Shown piece by piece: positions 1-5,025 of a DNA stretch of 5,025 bases (positions are counted from its first letter, which is position 1; each line of letters opens with the position of its first letter). The stretch is from CAYJAD01 sp964371505 (lineage in GTDB: Bacteria; Desulfobacterota; Desulfovibrionia; Desulfovibrionales; Desulfovibrionaceae). Below the pieces are notes generated by a model, which worked only from the letters and a program-made list of their open reading frames with translations, made no database searches and was not told the origin of the DNA. The stretch is taken from the NCBI GenBank assembly GCA_964371505.1, contig CAYJNG010000145.1, positions 1-5,025 on the forward strand, given 5' to 3'. A program made the position numbers and the translations under genes.

Positions 1-1625
1 TTTTTAAGAAAGCGACCTTGGATTTTTGTCCACAAAGGTTGTACGAGTTCGGGGCATATTTTCCACGCAAGCCCACCGTAGCATAGGGTAAAGAGGGTTA
101 AGCTGCCTACAATGGCAAGGAAGTAAGGCCATATGGAGGGCAAGTGCGCCATGTAGCGTAAAATGCTTTCACTGGTATACCATGCCACAACGCCGCTTAT
201 GAAGGATAAGAAAAGCCCATATAGAAGAATGGTACCAAGGCCATTGAAAGCAGAAAGTCCTTGGCGCTTTTTCCAAATATACATGATAATGGCAATATAG
301 GCCACCACGCCCCAAAAGCTTACCAAGGCAATACCCATGGCATCCCAGCGCAAGGCGTAATAAAAGAAGGGTAGGCTCACCACAGTGATAATGGTTCCCC
401 AAAGGGCCGGCGTAAAGGTGTCTCCCATGGCGTAAAAAGCACGCCCTAACACCATTTGTACGCCCCACATGGGCACCATGAGCATCATAATTTGCAATAG
501 CGGGGCAGCGGCTAAGGTTTCTTTGGCGGTAAAGTCGCCGCCTTCAAATACAAAGCCCATGCAAGGTACCGCGGCGGCAATCATCCACGCCGTTATGGGA
601 ATAAGCACAGTGGTGCTAGTATTCATGGCAGAGCGTAAGGTGTCATTAAAGGTGGCAAAATCCTTTTTAGCCGCCAGCGCCGCCAAGAAGGGATAGGAAG
701 CCACAGCCATGGCTTGTCCCACCATGCCCACAGGCACTTGTGACATACGCCTTGCATAACTGAGAAGAGAAACCGCCCCTTCCCCTGCCATGGAGCCAAA
801 AATACGCATGAATTGCTCATTGAGCATAACCACAGATTGCCCCAGCATGAGTGGTAAGGCCATAAGCAAGAAGGACGTTAAAAGTGGATGGCGTAAAAAT
901 TCACGCCGTAAAGGATAAAGGCGTAAACCGGTGCCAAAAATACTAGGGGGGGCATCGGCCTTAACAGAGGGAGCTTTTCGCGAGGCGGCCCAGTAAGGCA
1001 AAGCCCAAGCTCCAATGCCAGCACCAAGGCTAACGCCTATGCAAAAGCCCACCATGCCATCGGCTATGCCCAAGTACGGTACTGCAAGGCCGCAGAGAAT
1101 AATGGCCCCATTGTAAATAAGCGGCGTGAGGGCCGGCACGACAAATTGCTTACGTAAAAATAATATGGCAGAAAAACATGCACCGCTTACAAAGAAAATC
1201 TGTGCTGGTAAGATGATACGTAAGAAAAGGGTGAGGCGCTCGCTTTGCGCTTCTGTGAAGCCAGGGGCCACGAGCTTAGCCAAGGGCGCTGCCCATACCC
1301 ACGCTATGAAGGTTAAGGTACTCACCGCCAGAAGGGCCCACCAATACACCGCAGAAAAAAACCGCCATGCCTTGTCTTCATCTTCGTCAAAGCAGCGTGA
1401 AAGTAGGGGCATAAGGGTAATGGACACATAGCCGCCGGCTAACAAGTAGTTGATAAAATCCGGCACCACAAAGGCGGCAAAATAAAGATCGGCCTCACCT
1501 GTGGCGCCGTACTGCCACGATATGACCTTGTCACGCAAAAGCCCCATGAAGCGAGAGAGCAATATGCTCATACTCATGATAAGAGCTGCAAAACCCATTG
1601 TCTGTACACGTGTACTTAAGGACAT
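1..1625 (-). CDS. murJ: MurJ (MviN) lipid II flippase, partial at the 3' end
   Basis: Integral inner-membrane flippase of the MOP superfamily that moves lipid II to the periplasmic face for peptidoglycan synthesis. The frame is open from ATG at 1625 to the left edge, giving 541 residues with no stop. The family is usually about 500-530 residues, so the stop probably lies just outside. Seen: a hydrophobic helix at about residues 11-30, then SRFMGLLRD (24-32), whose R25 and R31 align with E. coli R18 and R24. D46 aligns with E. coli D39. The segment NYLLAGGY (59-66) is followed by a hydrophobic stretch at about 90-113, APGF (120-123) and YARR (290-293), whose R293 aligns with E. coli R270. Many further hydrophobic segments follow, as expected for 14 helices. 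N59 and G64 stand where E. coli has R52 and E57. The start has a Shine-Dalgarno AGGAAGG six bases upstream, overlapping the queF stop. It is cotranscribed with queF. The E. coli alignment is from memory. Confidence 0.95.
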   Translation of the reverse strand, partial: MSLSTRVQTMGFAALIMSMSILLSRFMGLLRDKVISWQYGATGEADLYFAAFVVPDFINYLLAGGYVSITLMPLLSRCFDEDEDKAWRFFSAVYWWALLAVSTLTFIAWVWAAPLAKLVAPGFTEAQSERLTLFLRIILPAQIFFVSGACFSAILFLRKQFVVPALTPLIYNGAIILCGLAVPYLGIADGMVGFCIGVSLGAGIGAWALPYWAASRKAPSVKADAPPSIFGTGLRLYPLRREFLRHPLLTSFLLMALPLMLGQSVVMLNEQFMRIFGSMAGEGAVSLLSYARRMSQVPVGMVGQAMAVASYPFLAALAAKKDFATFNDTLRSAMNTSTTVLIPITAWMIAAAVPCMGFVFEGGDFTAKETLAAAPLLQIMMLMVPMWGVQMVLGRAFYAMGDTFTPALWGTIITVVSLPFFYYALRWDAMGIALVSFWGVVAYIAIIMYIWKKRQGLSAFNGLGTILLYGLFLSFISGVVAWYTSESILRYMAHLPSIWPYFLAIVGSLTLFTLCYGGLAWKICPELVQPLWTKIQGRFLK

Positions 1626-1636
1626 ACCTTACCTTC

Positions 1637-2131
1637 CTACTTTGTATGCAGGGCGTCTTGTTTCCACTCACGCACAAGGTTTTGCAATTCACTTTTTTGT
1701 GCAGGGTCCATATCTTTATAGCGCTCAGCATACACATGAATATGCGTAGCACCGCGAGCGGCAAATATACCTTTAATGCGACACCAGCGTGGTTCTAAGA
1801 GTTCCCACATATGGTCTAACACGGTATTGGTGATGGTTTCCATGAAGGATTGATGATTGCGATAGGCAAACATATAGAGCTTAAAGCTTTTAGACTCCAC
1901 ACATTTACCATCGGGGATATATTCCATGACAATGGTTCCAAAGTCTGGCTGACCCGTCACGGGGCAAAGGGAGGTGAACTCCGGATAGGCTATTTGAATA
2001 ATATAGTTACGGTCTGGGTAGCAATTGGGGAAGGCCTCCAACTGCGCAAGGCCGGGGGCACCCTCCACTGGGGGCATTTTTCCTGTACCAAGGTTGCGCA
2101 AATGCGCTGCACTGTCTTGACTATGTGACAT
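1637..2131 (-). CDS. queF: QueF, NADPH-dependent 7-cyano-7-deazaguanine reductase (type I)
   Basis: Cytosolic tunnel-fold enzyme that reduces the nitrile of preQ0 to the amine of preQ1 using two NADPH, a late step before queuosine is placed in the tRNA wobble position. It has 164 residues, matching the short, single-domain QueF of the B. subtilis type (about 165) rather than the roughly 280-residue E. coli type. Motifs seen: TSLCPVTGQPDF (53-64), containing the nucleophile C56 that forms the thioimide with preQ0 and the acid D63; the QueF signature ESKSFKLY (79-86) for NADPH binding; and NHQSFMET (92-99), with the conserved H93 and the substrate-binding E98. The ATG start is supported by AAGGAG five bases upstream (2137-2142). 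It is the first gene of the queF-murJ unit, diverging from mogA. No intact neighbouring queuosine gene is in the window. Confidence 0.96.
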   Translation of the reverse strand: MSHSQDSAAHLRNLGTGKMPPVEGAPGLAQLEAFPNCYPDRNYIIQIAYPEFTSLCPVTGQPDFGTIVMEYIPDGKCVESKSFKLYMFAYRNHQSFMETITNTVLDHMWELLEPRWCRIKGIFAARGATHIHVYAERYKDMDPAQKSELQNLVREWKQDALHTK

Positions 2132-2294
2132 ATAGTCTCCTTAAAGCATAAATTGATATTTGGTTTTTGTACGTGTATTCATGTAGAATAGCAAATGTTC
2201 ATTCCAAGGGTATTTTTTTGCCTATTTGTGCATTGCCTTTTTGGAGCAGCATCATTACACTGTGCCGGAAAATATCCATGAGGAAGGTGGCTTT
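2132..2294. promoter_or_regulatory. Divergent intergenic region between queF and mogA
   Basis: This 163-base AT-rich gap must carry the promoters of both divergent units. Plausible but weak sigma-70-like pairs are visible. For the plus strand, TTGGTT (2160-2165) lies 18 bases from TAGAAT (2184-2189). For the minus strand, TTGCTA (2194-2189) lies 17 bases from TACAAA (2171-2166). The two candidates overlap almost completely, so transcription in the two directions could compete. A T7 run (2213-2219) follows inside the probable mogA leader. I see no preQ1 riboswitch pattern before queF and no recognisable molybdenum cofactor riboswitch before mogA. The promoter assignment is inference from short matches only. 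Confidence 0.35.
2281..2287 (+). promoter_or_regulatory. Ribosome binding site that fixes the mogA start
   Basis: AGGAAGG sits seven bases before ATG 2295. The frame is open upstream to a TTG at 2226, but that codon has no comparable purine-rich site in front of it, so the ATG is preferred. Confidence 0.75.
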
Positions 2295-3098
2295 ATGCGC
2301 ATACAATGGCAACCTATGCAAGAGGGCGATGTTTTACCCTTAAGTTTTTCATCCTTGGAGCCCATGCCCAGTATTACGGTGCAGGAAGCTTTTTTACCCC
2401 CCTTACCTGTGGGGACGCGTTTGTTCCTCGACGGTAAGGAGCTTTTTTGTGTGGTAGGCCGTGCGCTTATGCCTTCCTTGCCCACGCATACATCTTCTGC
2501 TCAAAAGCAACATGGTGGTGCTACGCATGCGTGTTACTTGCCCCTTTTACGCGCCAGCACCTCCTTACACACAGCTGAAGAAGCTTGTGTGGAGAAGGGG
2601 CGCCAAGGCCATGCGCTGGCTTGGGTAACCCTTTCAGACAAAGGTTCCGTGGGGCAACGTGAGGATAAGAGTGGGCCGCTTATAGGCGAGATGCTCAGAA
2701 ACACCATGGACTTTTGCCATGAACAGGGTTTTTTACTGCCCGATGATGCAGCGGCTTTGCGCACCTTGTTATTGGAGCTCTCCCTTGGGCAAGGGTATGA
2801 CATTATTTGTACCACAGGGGGCACAGGTCTTGGCCCGCGTGATGTAACGCCAGAAGCCATGCTTGCCTGCATTGATAAGCGCTTGTACGGTTTTGAGCAG
2901 GTGATGATGGCGGCAAGTTTGCAAAAAACACCGCATGCGGCTCTTTCGCGCGCCGTGGTGGGCACCATAGGCAATACCCTTTGTCTTAATTTGCCAGGTA
3001 GTGTGAAGGCTGTGCGAGAAAATTTGGAAGCCATTTTGCCAGCTTTACCGCATGCTTTACAGAAAATTCATGGTGATAGCACCGATTGTGGAGGCTAA
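2295..3098 (+). CDS. MogA/MoaB-family molybdenum cofactor biosynthesis protein with an N-terminal extension
   Basis: 267 residues from ATG 2295. The C-terminal part, about residues 106-260, is a complete MogA/MoaB domain: a first strand and loop TLSDKGSVG (112-120), the signature TTGGTGLGPRDVTPEA (173-188) with D183, and LPGSVKAVRENLEAILP (233-249), the conserved loop and last helix. Family members bind molybdopterin and adenylylate it with ATP (MogA role) before molybdate insertion, in the cytosol. MoaB proteins share the fold, so the exact role is not settled by sequence; adenylyltransferase is the likeliest. Residues 1-105 are an extra region absent from E. coli MogA (about 195 residues). 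It includes a short beta-like stretch (39-56) and a polar linker (61-80), and I recognise no known domain in it. The stop is one base before the next gene's proposed start, so translation is probably coupled. Molybdenum cofactor would serve anaerobic enzymes such as formate dehydrogenases. Confidence 0.9.
   Translation: MRIQWQPMQEGDVLPLSFSSLEPMPSITVQEAFLPPLPVGTRLFLDGKELFCVVGRALMPSLPTHTSSAQKQHGGATHACYLPLLRASTSLHTAEEACVEKGRQGHALAWVTLSDKGSVGQREDKSGPLIGEMLRNTMDFCHEQGFLLPDDAAALRTLLLELSLGQGYDIICTTGGTGLGPRDVTPEAMLACIDKRLYGFEQVMMAASLQKTPHAALSRAVVGTIGNTLCLNLPGSVKAVRENLEAILPALPHALQKIHGDSTDCGG
3090..3094 (+). promoter_or_regulatory. Ribosome binding site that decides a TTG start for mqnP
   Basis: GGAGG lies inside the last codons of the upstream gene and five bases before an in-frame TTG at 3100. 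The in-frame ATGs at 3052 and 3070 have no similar site and would force an overlap of 29-47 bases with the upstream gene. A second in-frame TTG at 3106 is also possible, with a spacing of 11. Confidence 0.7.
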
Positions 3099-3099
3099 A

Positions 3100-3957
3100 T
3101 TGTCTTTGTTTGGAAATTTTGCGGCCATTTGCCGTATGATTAAGATTGAACATTCTATTTTTGCTTTGCCCTTTGCTTATGCAGGGGCTTTTTTGGCGCA
3201 AATGGGCATGCCTTCGTGGTATGCGCTGTTTTTTTTAACCATTGCCATGGTGGCTGTGCGTTCTTTTGCCATGGCCTTTAACCGCCTTGTGGATTTGCCC
3301 TTTGATAAGCAAAACCCTCGCACGGCGAAGCGCCCTATGGTTACAGGGGAGATTAGCCCTCAACAAACGAAGCTTTTTTGTGTGGTGACTGCTGCAGTAT
3401 TTATAGCTTCCTGTGCTGCGCTGAATACGTTATGCTTGTATTTAAGCGTACCGGCTTTGCTCATAGCGGCAGGGTATTCTTATACAAAACGTTTTACATG
3501 GTTATGCCATTTTTGGTTGGGAGCCACTTTAGGGCTTGCGCCTGTGGCTGGTTGGCTGAGCGTAACACCAAGTTTTGCTTTAACGCCCATACTTTTCTTT
3601 TTTGCCGTATCTTTTTGGGTGGCCGGATTTGATATTTTTTATTCGTGCCAAGATGTGGACTTTGATGCGAAAGCAGGTTTATGCTCTGTGCCTGTGCACT
3701 TTGGGGTGAGCAAAGCCTTAATTATTGCTGCGTTTTCCCATGTGTGTACGGCCATTTTTTTACTCTTAGGCGGCGCTGCTGCGGGGTTAAATGCGTGGTG
3801 GTATGTGCTGTGGGCGATTATGTCTGCAGTGTTGTTATGGGAGCATACTTTGGTGAAAGCTGATGATTTAAGCCGTGTGAATACAGCTTTTTTCACCTTA
3901 AATGGGCTCATTGCCGTGGCCGTACTAGTGGCGGTATTATTAGGAATTTTTGCATAA
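3100..3957 (+). CDS. mqnP: UbiA-family prenyltransferase, probable MqnP of the futalosine menaquinone pathway
   Basis: Inner-membrane aromatic prenyltransferase, 285 residues from the proposed TTG, close to the family norm of about 290. It joins a polyprenyl diphosphate to an aromatic acid. In bacteria with the futalosine route (MqnP) the acceptor is the dihydroxynaphthoate intermediate; in ubiquinone makers (UbiA) it is 4-hydroxybenzoate. Seen: RMIKIEHSIFALPFAY (12-27), typical of the UbiA/MqnP N-terminus; the first aspartate motif NRLVDLPFD (61-69) with N61, D65 and D69, followed by NPRTAKRPM (72-80); and the second aspartate motif with D178, D185 and D189 (DIFYSCQDVDFD). These bind the Mg-diphosphate. 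About eight to nine hydrophobic helices are apparent. The MqnP call over UbiA rests on the inferred anaerobic lineage and overall similarity, so the symbol is provisional. It sits one base after the mogA-like gene and 13 bases before darP. Alternative ATG starts at 3052 or 3070 would add 16 or 10 residues. Confidence 0.87.
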   Translation: MSLFGNFAAICRMIKIEHSIFALPFAYAGAFLAQMGMPSWYALFFLTIAMVAVRSFAMAFNRLVDLPFDKQNPRTAKRPMVTGEISPQQTKLFCVVTAAVFIASCAALNTLCLYLSVPALLIAAGYSYTKRFTWLCHFWLGATLGLAPVAGWLSVTPSFALTPILFFFAVSFWVAGFDIFYSCQDVDFDAKAGLCSVPVHFGVSKALIIAAFSHVCTAIFLLLGGAAAGLNAWWYVLWAIMSAVLLWEHTLVKADDLSRVNTAFFTLNGLIAVAVLVAVLLGIFA

Positions 3958-3970
3958 AAGGTAAGGATAT

Positions 3971-4489
3971 ATGGCGAGAAAAAATAGATATCAGTTGGAC
4001 ATTGATGGGCCGGAATTTGAAGAGGCCCCCAAGAGCCGCTCGCAAAAAAAGCGCGATAGTCATGCGTTAAAAGATATAGGTGCCGAATTAGCTAAGCTTA
4101 CACCTGGGCAGTTGAAAAAGCTTCCCCTCAATGAAGATTTGCAAGAAGCTTTGAAGGTTATGGCAAAAATTACCGATAAAGAAGGGCGCCGTAGGCAGCA
4201 GCAATATATTGGTAAGCTTATGCGTGAGTGTGACCCAGAGCCCATACAAGAGGCTTTGGTGCGGCTGAAGCAAGGGCATAATGATGATACGGCTTTATTG
4301 CATCATGCGGAGCGTTTGCGTGAGGTGTTGCTTACGGCTTCGGATGCTGAGGTGGCAGACGTGCTTGGGAAGTGGCCTCAGGCGCAGGAAGAGCTGCGTG
4401 TGCTTGTGGAGCGGGCTAAAAATGAGCTTTCGCCGGAGGCCAAGCGGGTATTGTTTCGTAAGTTGAAGCTTTTGTTGGCTGAAGAGTAG
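3971..4489 (+). CDS. darP: DarP (YjgA, DUF615) ribosome-associated protein
   Basis: Small cytosolic, highly charged, helical protein of 172 residues; the family is about 170-185. In E. coli, DarP (YjgA) binds late pre-50S particles and helps large-subunit maturation. Family features seen: basic SRSQKKRDSHALKDIGAEL (23-41), the LTPGQLKKLPL stretch (43-53), the signature ITDKEGRRRQQQYIGKLMR (67-85), then PEPIQEAL and a C-terminal helical bundle with DVLGKWP (130-136) matching E. coli VLNLWP. The ATG is preceded by overlapping purine-rich sites, AAGG nine bases and TAAGGA three bases upstream. It is the last gene of the plus-strand unit, followed by a terminator. Its role is unrelated to cofactor synthesis, so the grouping probably reflects conserved gene order rather than a shared pathway. 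E. coli comparison is from memory. Confidence 0.92.
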   Translation: MARKNRYQLDIDGPEFEEAPKSRSQKKRDSHALKDIGAELAKLTPGQLKKLPLNEDLQEALKVMAKITDKEGRRRQQQYIGKLMRECDPEPIQEALVRLKQGHNDDTALLHHAERLREVLLTASDAEVADVLGKWPQAQEELRVLVERAKNELSPEAKRVLFRKLKLLLAEE

Positions 4490-4512
4490 GTTTAGATAGA
4501 AAATTTTTGTAG

Positions 4513-4542
4513 AGCGTCTTGCTGCGGTGAGGCGCTTTTTTT
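4513..4542 (+). terminator. Rho-independent terminator after darP
   Basis: A 7-bp stem AGCGTCT/AGGCGCT (4513-4519 with 4530-4536, one G-U pair) encloses a 10-base loop and is followed by a T run to 4542. It begins 23 bases after the darP stop and would end the mogA-mqnP-darP transcript. Confidence 0.85.
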
Positions 4543-4564
4543 GTGTAAGTATGGGGGGTGGGGG

Positions 4565-4592
4565 TGTGCACTTTCGCAAAATCAATCTTTTT
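4565..4592 (+). repeat. 28-bp core repeat, copy 1 of 3
   Basis: The 28-base block starting TGTGCACTTTCGCAAAATCA and ending in TCAATC plus five T is repeated exactly at 4654-4681 and 4994-5021. This first copy stands outside the longer 73-bp repeat: it is preceded by a G-run and followed by a different sequence (TCTTTGTATCC). Confidence 0.9.
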
Positions 4593-4604
4593 TCTTTGTA
4601 TCCT
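4588..4604 (+). repeat. 17-bp repeat TTTTTTCTTTGTATCCT, copy 1
   Basis: Exact 17-base match to 4842-4858, 254 bases downstream. It overlaps the end of the first 28-bp core. After it the copies diverge (a run of A against GTAAAAGGAG), so this is a separate module of the mosaic. Confidence 0.7.
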
Positions 4605-4612
4605 AAAAAAAG

Positions 4613-4685
4613 GGTAGGGATTATTTTCAGAGAAAGGCTTTGTGGGGTGTTTTTGTGCACTTTCGCAAAATCAATCTTTTTCCTG
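4613..4685 (+). repeat. 73-bp direct repeat, copy 1
   Basis: Runs from GGTAGGGATTATTTT to CTTTTTCCTG and contains the second 28-bp core. It matches 4953-5025 at 71 of 73 positions; the differences are at 4628 (C/T) and 4630 (G/A). Its last bases are also the first bases of the long inverted repeat. Confidence 0.92.
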
Positions 4686-4774
4686 CGCACGGCGTCAGAT
4701 TTCCTTTTTGAAACGCACGTACTTAAGTACGTTCTGCCTTTCAAAAAGAAAATCTTCCTTGTGCGCAGAAAAAA
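4677..4774. repeat. 98-base imperfect inverted repeat around a 16-bp palindrome
   Basis: The centre is the perfect palindrome ACGTACTTAAGTACGT (4717-4732). Moving outwards, CTTTTTGAAA (4704-4713) pairs with 4739-4748, AGATTT (4697-4702) with 4750-4755, CTGCGCAC (4683-4690) with GTGCGCAG (4761-4768), and TTTTT (4677-4681) with AAAAA (4770-4774). About 37 base pairs form, interrupted by small internal loops. The flanking bases extend the stem rather than supply a T tail, so it does not read as a terminator on either strand. It could fold as a long RNA hairpin or cruciform. Function unknown. Confidence 0.85.
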
Positions 4775-4809
4775 TCTTTATATTTCTAAAATTCCCCAAA
4801 AGGCAACCA

Positions 4810-4881
4810 CTCGCGCTTTTGTTGCATAAGCATTATGCTGATTTTTTCTTTGTATCCTGTAAAAGGAGACAAAAGCGCGAG
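4810..4881. repeat. 13-bp inverted repeat enclosing a small hairpin
   Basis: CTCGCGCTTTTGT (4810-4822) is the exact reverse complement of 4869-4881. The 46 bases between them hold a second hairpin, GCATAA (4824-4829) with TTATGC (4833-4838) around a 3-base loop, and the second 17-bp repeat (4842-4858). The arms could be the ends of a small element or the base of a structured RNA. Confidence 0.8.
4842..4858 (+). repeat. 17-bp repeat TTTTTTCTTTGTATCCT, copy 2
   Basis: Exact copy of 4588-4604, lying inside the 4810-4881 inverted repeat. Followed by GTAAAAGGAGAC. Confidence 0.7.
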
Positions 4882-4922
4882 GTATCGAATGGACCCCCCG
4901 CACATGGCTGCCGCTCCGTGCA

Positions 4923-4950
4923 CCCCCCTACAGTGCTTCGCACAGGAGGG
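4923..4950. repeat. C-rich imperfect hairpin
   Basis: CCCCCCT (4923-4929) pairs with AGGAGGG (4944-4950) with one mismatch, and inside it GTGC (4933-4936) pairs with GCAC (4940-4943) around TTC. No T tail follows, so it is not a standard terminator. It sits immediately before the second 73-bp repeat. Confidence 0.5.
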
Positions 4951-4952
4951 AA

Positions 4953-5025
4953 GGTAGGGATTATTTTTAAAGAAAGGCTTTGTGGGGTGTTTTTGTGCAC
5001 TTTCGCAAAATCAATCTTTTTCCTG
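4953..5025 (+). repeat. 73-bp direct repeat, copy 2, cut by the window edge
   Basis: Matches 4613-4685 at 71 of 73 positions, including the third 28-bp core (4994-5021). The match reaches the last base of the window, exactly where copy 1 enters its long inverted repeat, so the copy probably continues. Confidence 0.92.

Larger units (their letters stand above)
4543..5025. other. Gene-free region filled with direct and inverted repeats
   Basis: This 483-base stretch has no credible coding sequence. The open frames crossing it (for example 4527-4829 plus) run through the repeats, are rich in Phe, Lys and Arg, and lack a supporting ribosome site. It is built from T-rich and A-rich blocks, G-runs (4552-4563), C-runs (4894-4899 and 4923-4928), and the repeats listed separately. 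No transposase fragment, tRNA or rRNA is seen. The layout suggests one or more interspersed, non-coding repeat elements placed just downstream of a terminator, continuing past the right edge. Confidence 0.8.

Noticed and set aside
1604..1615. 12-bp palindrome GTACACGTGTAC at the start of murJ
   Set aside because: It lies within codons 4-7 of a clear coding sequence and has no partner site nearby, so chance is the simpler explanation.
469..1749. Plus-strand open frames opposite murJ (469-696, 1126-1431, 1501-1749)
   Set aside because: All lie wholly or largely opposite murJ (1501-1749 also reaches the end of queF), whose reading frames have clear family motifs.
2132..2225. Possible preQ1 riboswitch before queF
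   Set aside because: queF is a common target of such switches, but I cannot find a compact stem-loop with an A-rich tail pairing near the ribosome site in this leader.
2226..2294. N-terminal extension of the mogA-like gene from TTG 2226
   Set aside because: No Shine-Dalgarno before the TTG, while ATG 2295 has AGGAAGG at a spacing of seven bases.
2534..3034. 166-residue minus-strand open frame
   Set aside because: Lies wholly antisense to the clear MogA/MoaB domain and shows no recognisable protein features.
4552..4563. G-quadruplex from the G-runs
   Set aside because: Only two adjacent G-runs (six and five bases) are present on the strand, which is not a standard four-run motif.
4295..4744. 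149-residue minus-strand open frame
   Set aside because: Antisense to the end of darP and the terminator, then repeats. Its composition reflects those sequences and no domain is visible.
4527..4829. 100-residue plus-strand open frame across the repeat region
   Set aside because: It begins inside the terminator stem, runs through the 28-bp repeats and the long inverted repeat, has a low-complexity Phe/Lys/Arg-rich product, and has no good ribosome site.
4565..5025. CRISPR array
   Set aside because: Three 28-bp repeats are present, but the spacings are 89 and 340 bases, and part of the intervening DNA is itself repeated.
4543..5025. Insertion sequence with transposase
   Set aside because: No transposase-like frame or fragment is present; only non-coding repeats can be supported.

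Overview
The window looks like part of a bacterial chromosome from a Gram-negative anaerobe, most likely a relative of the Desulfovibrionaceae. The clues are a MqnP-type UbiA prenyltransferase (futalosine menaquinone route), a MogA/MoaB protein with an extra N-terminal region, a DarP/YjgA protein beginning with a basic 'SRSQKKR' segment, and a MurJ with a 'NYLLAGGY' segment. This placement rests on gene content and remembered family features, not on a search.

Positions 1-2131 (minus strand) hold a two-gene unit, queF then murJ. QueF makes preQ1 for queuosine in tRNA. MurJ flips lipid II for peptidoglycan and runs off the left edge. The genes are 11 bases apart, each with a clear Shine-Dalgarno. 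Positions 2132-2294 are a short divergent intergenic region.

Positions 2295-4489 (plus strand) hold a tight three-gene unit: mogA/moaB-like (molybdenum cofactor), mqnP/ubiA-like (menaquinone side chain) and darP (50S ribosome assembly). The spacings are 1 and 13 bases. The first two genes both supply cofactors used in anaerobic respiration. A rho-independent terminator closes the unit at 4513-4542.

Positions 4543-5025 contain no credible gene. They are a mosaic of direct and inverted repeats: a 73-bp direct repeat (71 of 73 identical) 340 bases apart, the second copy cut by the window edge; a 28-bp core present three times; a 98-base imperfect inverted repeat centred on a perfect 16-bp palindrome; a 13-bp inverted repeat enclosing a small hairpin; and a C-rich hairpin. 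This looks like an interspersed, non-coding, structured repeat family and is the least explained part of the window. The five genes are conventional housekeeping genes.
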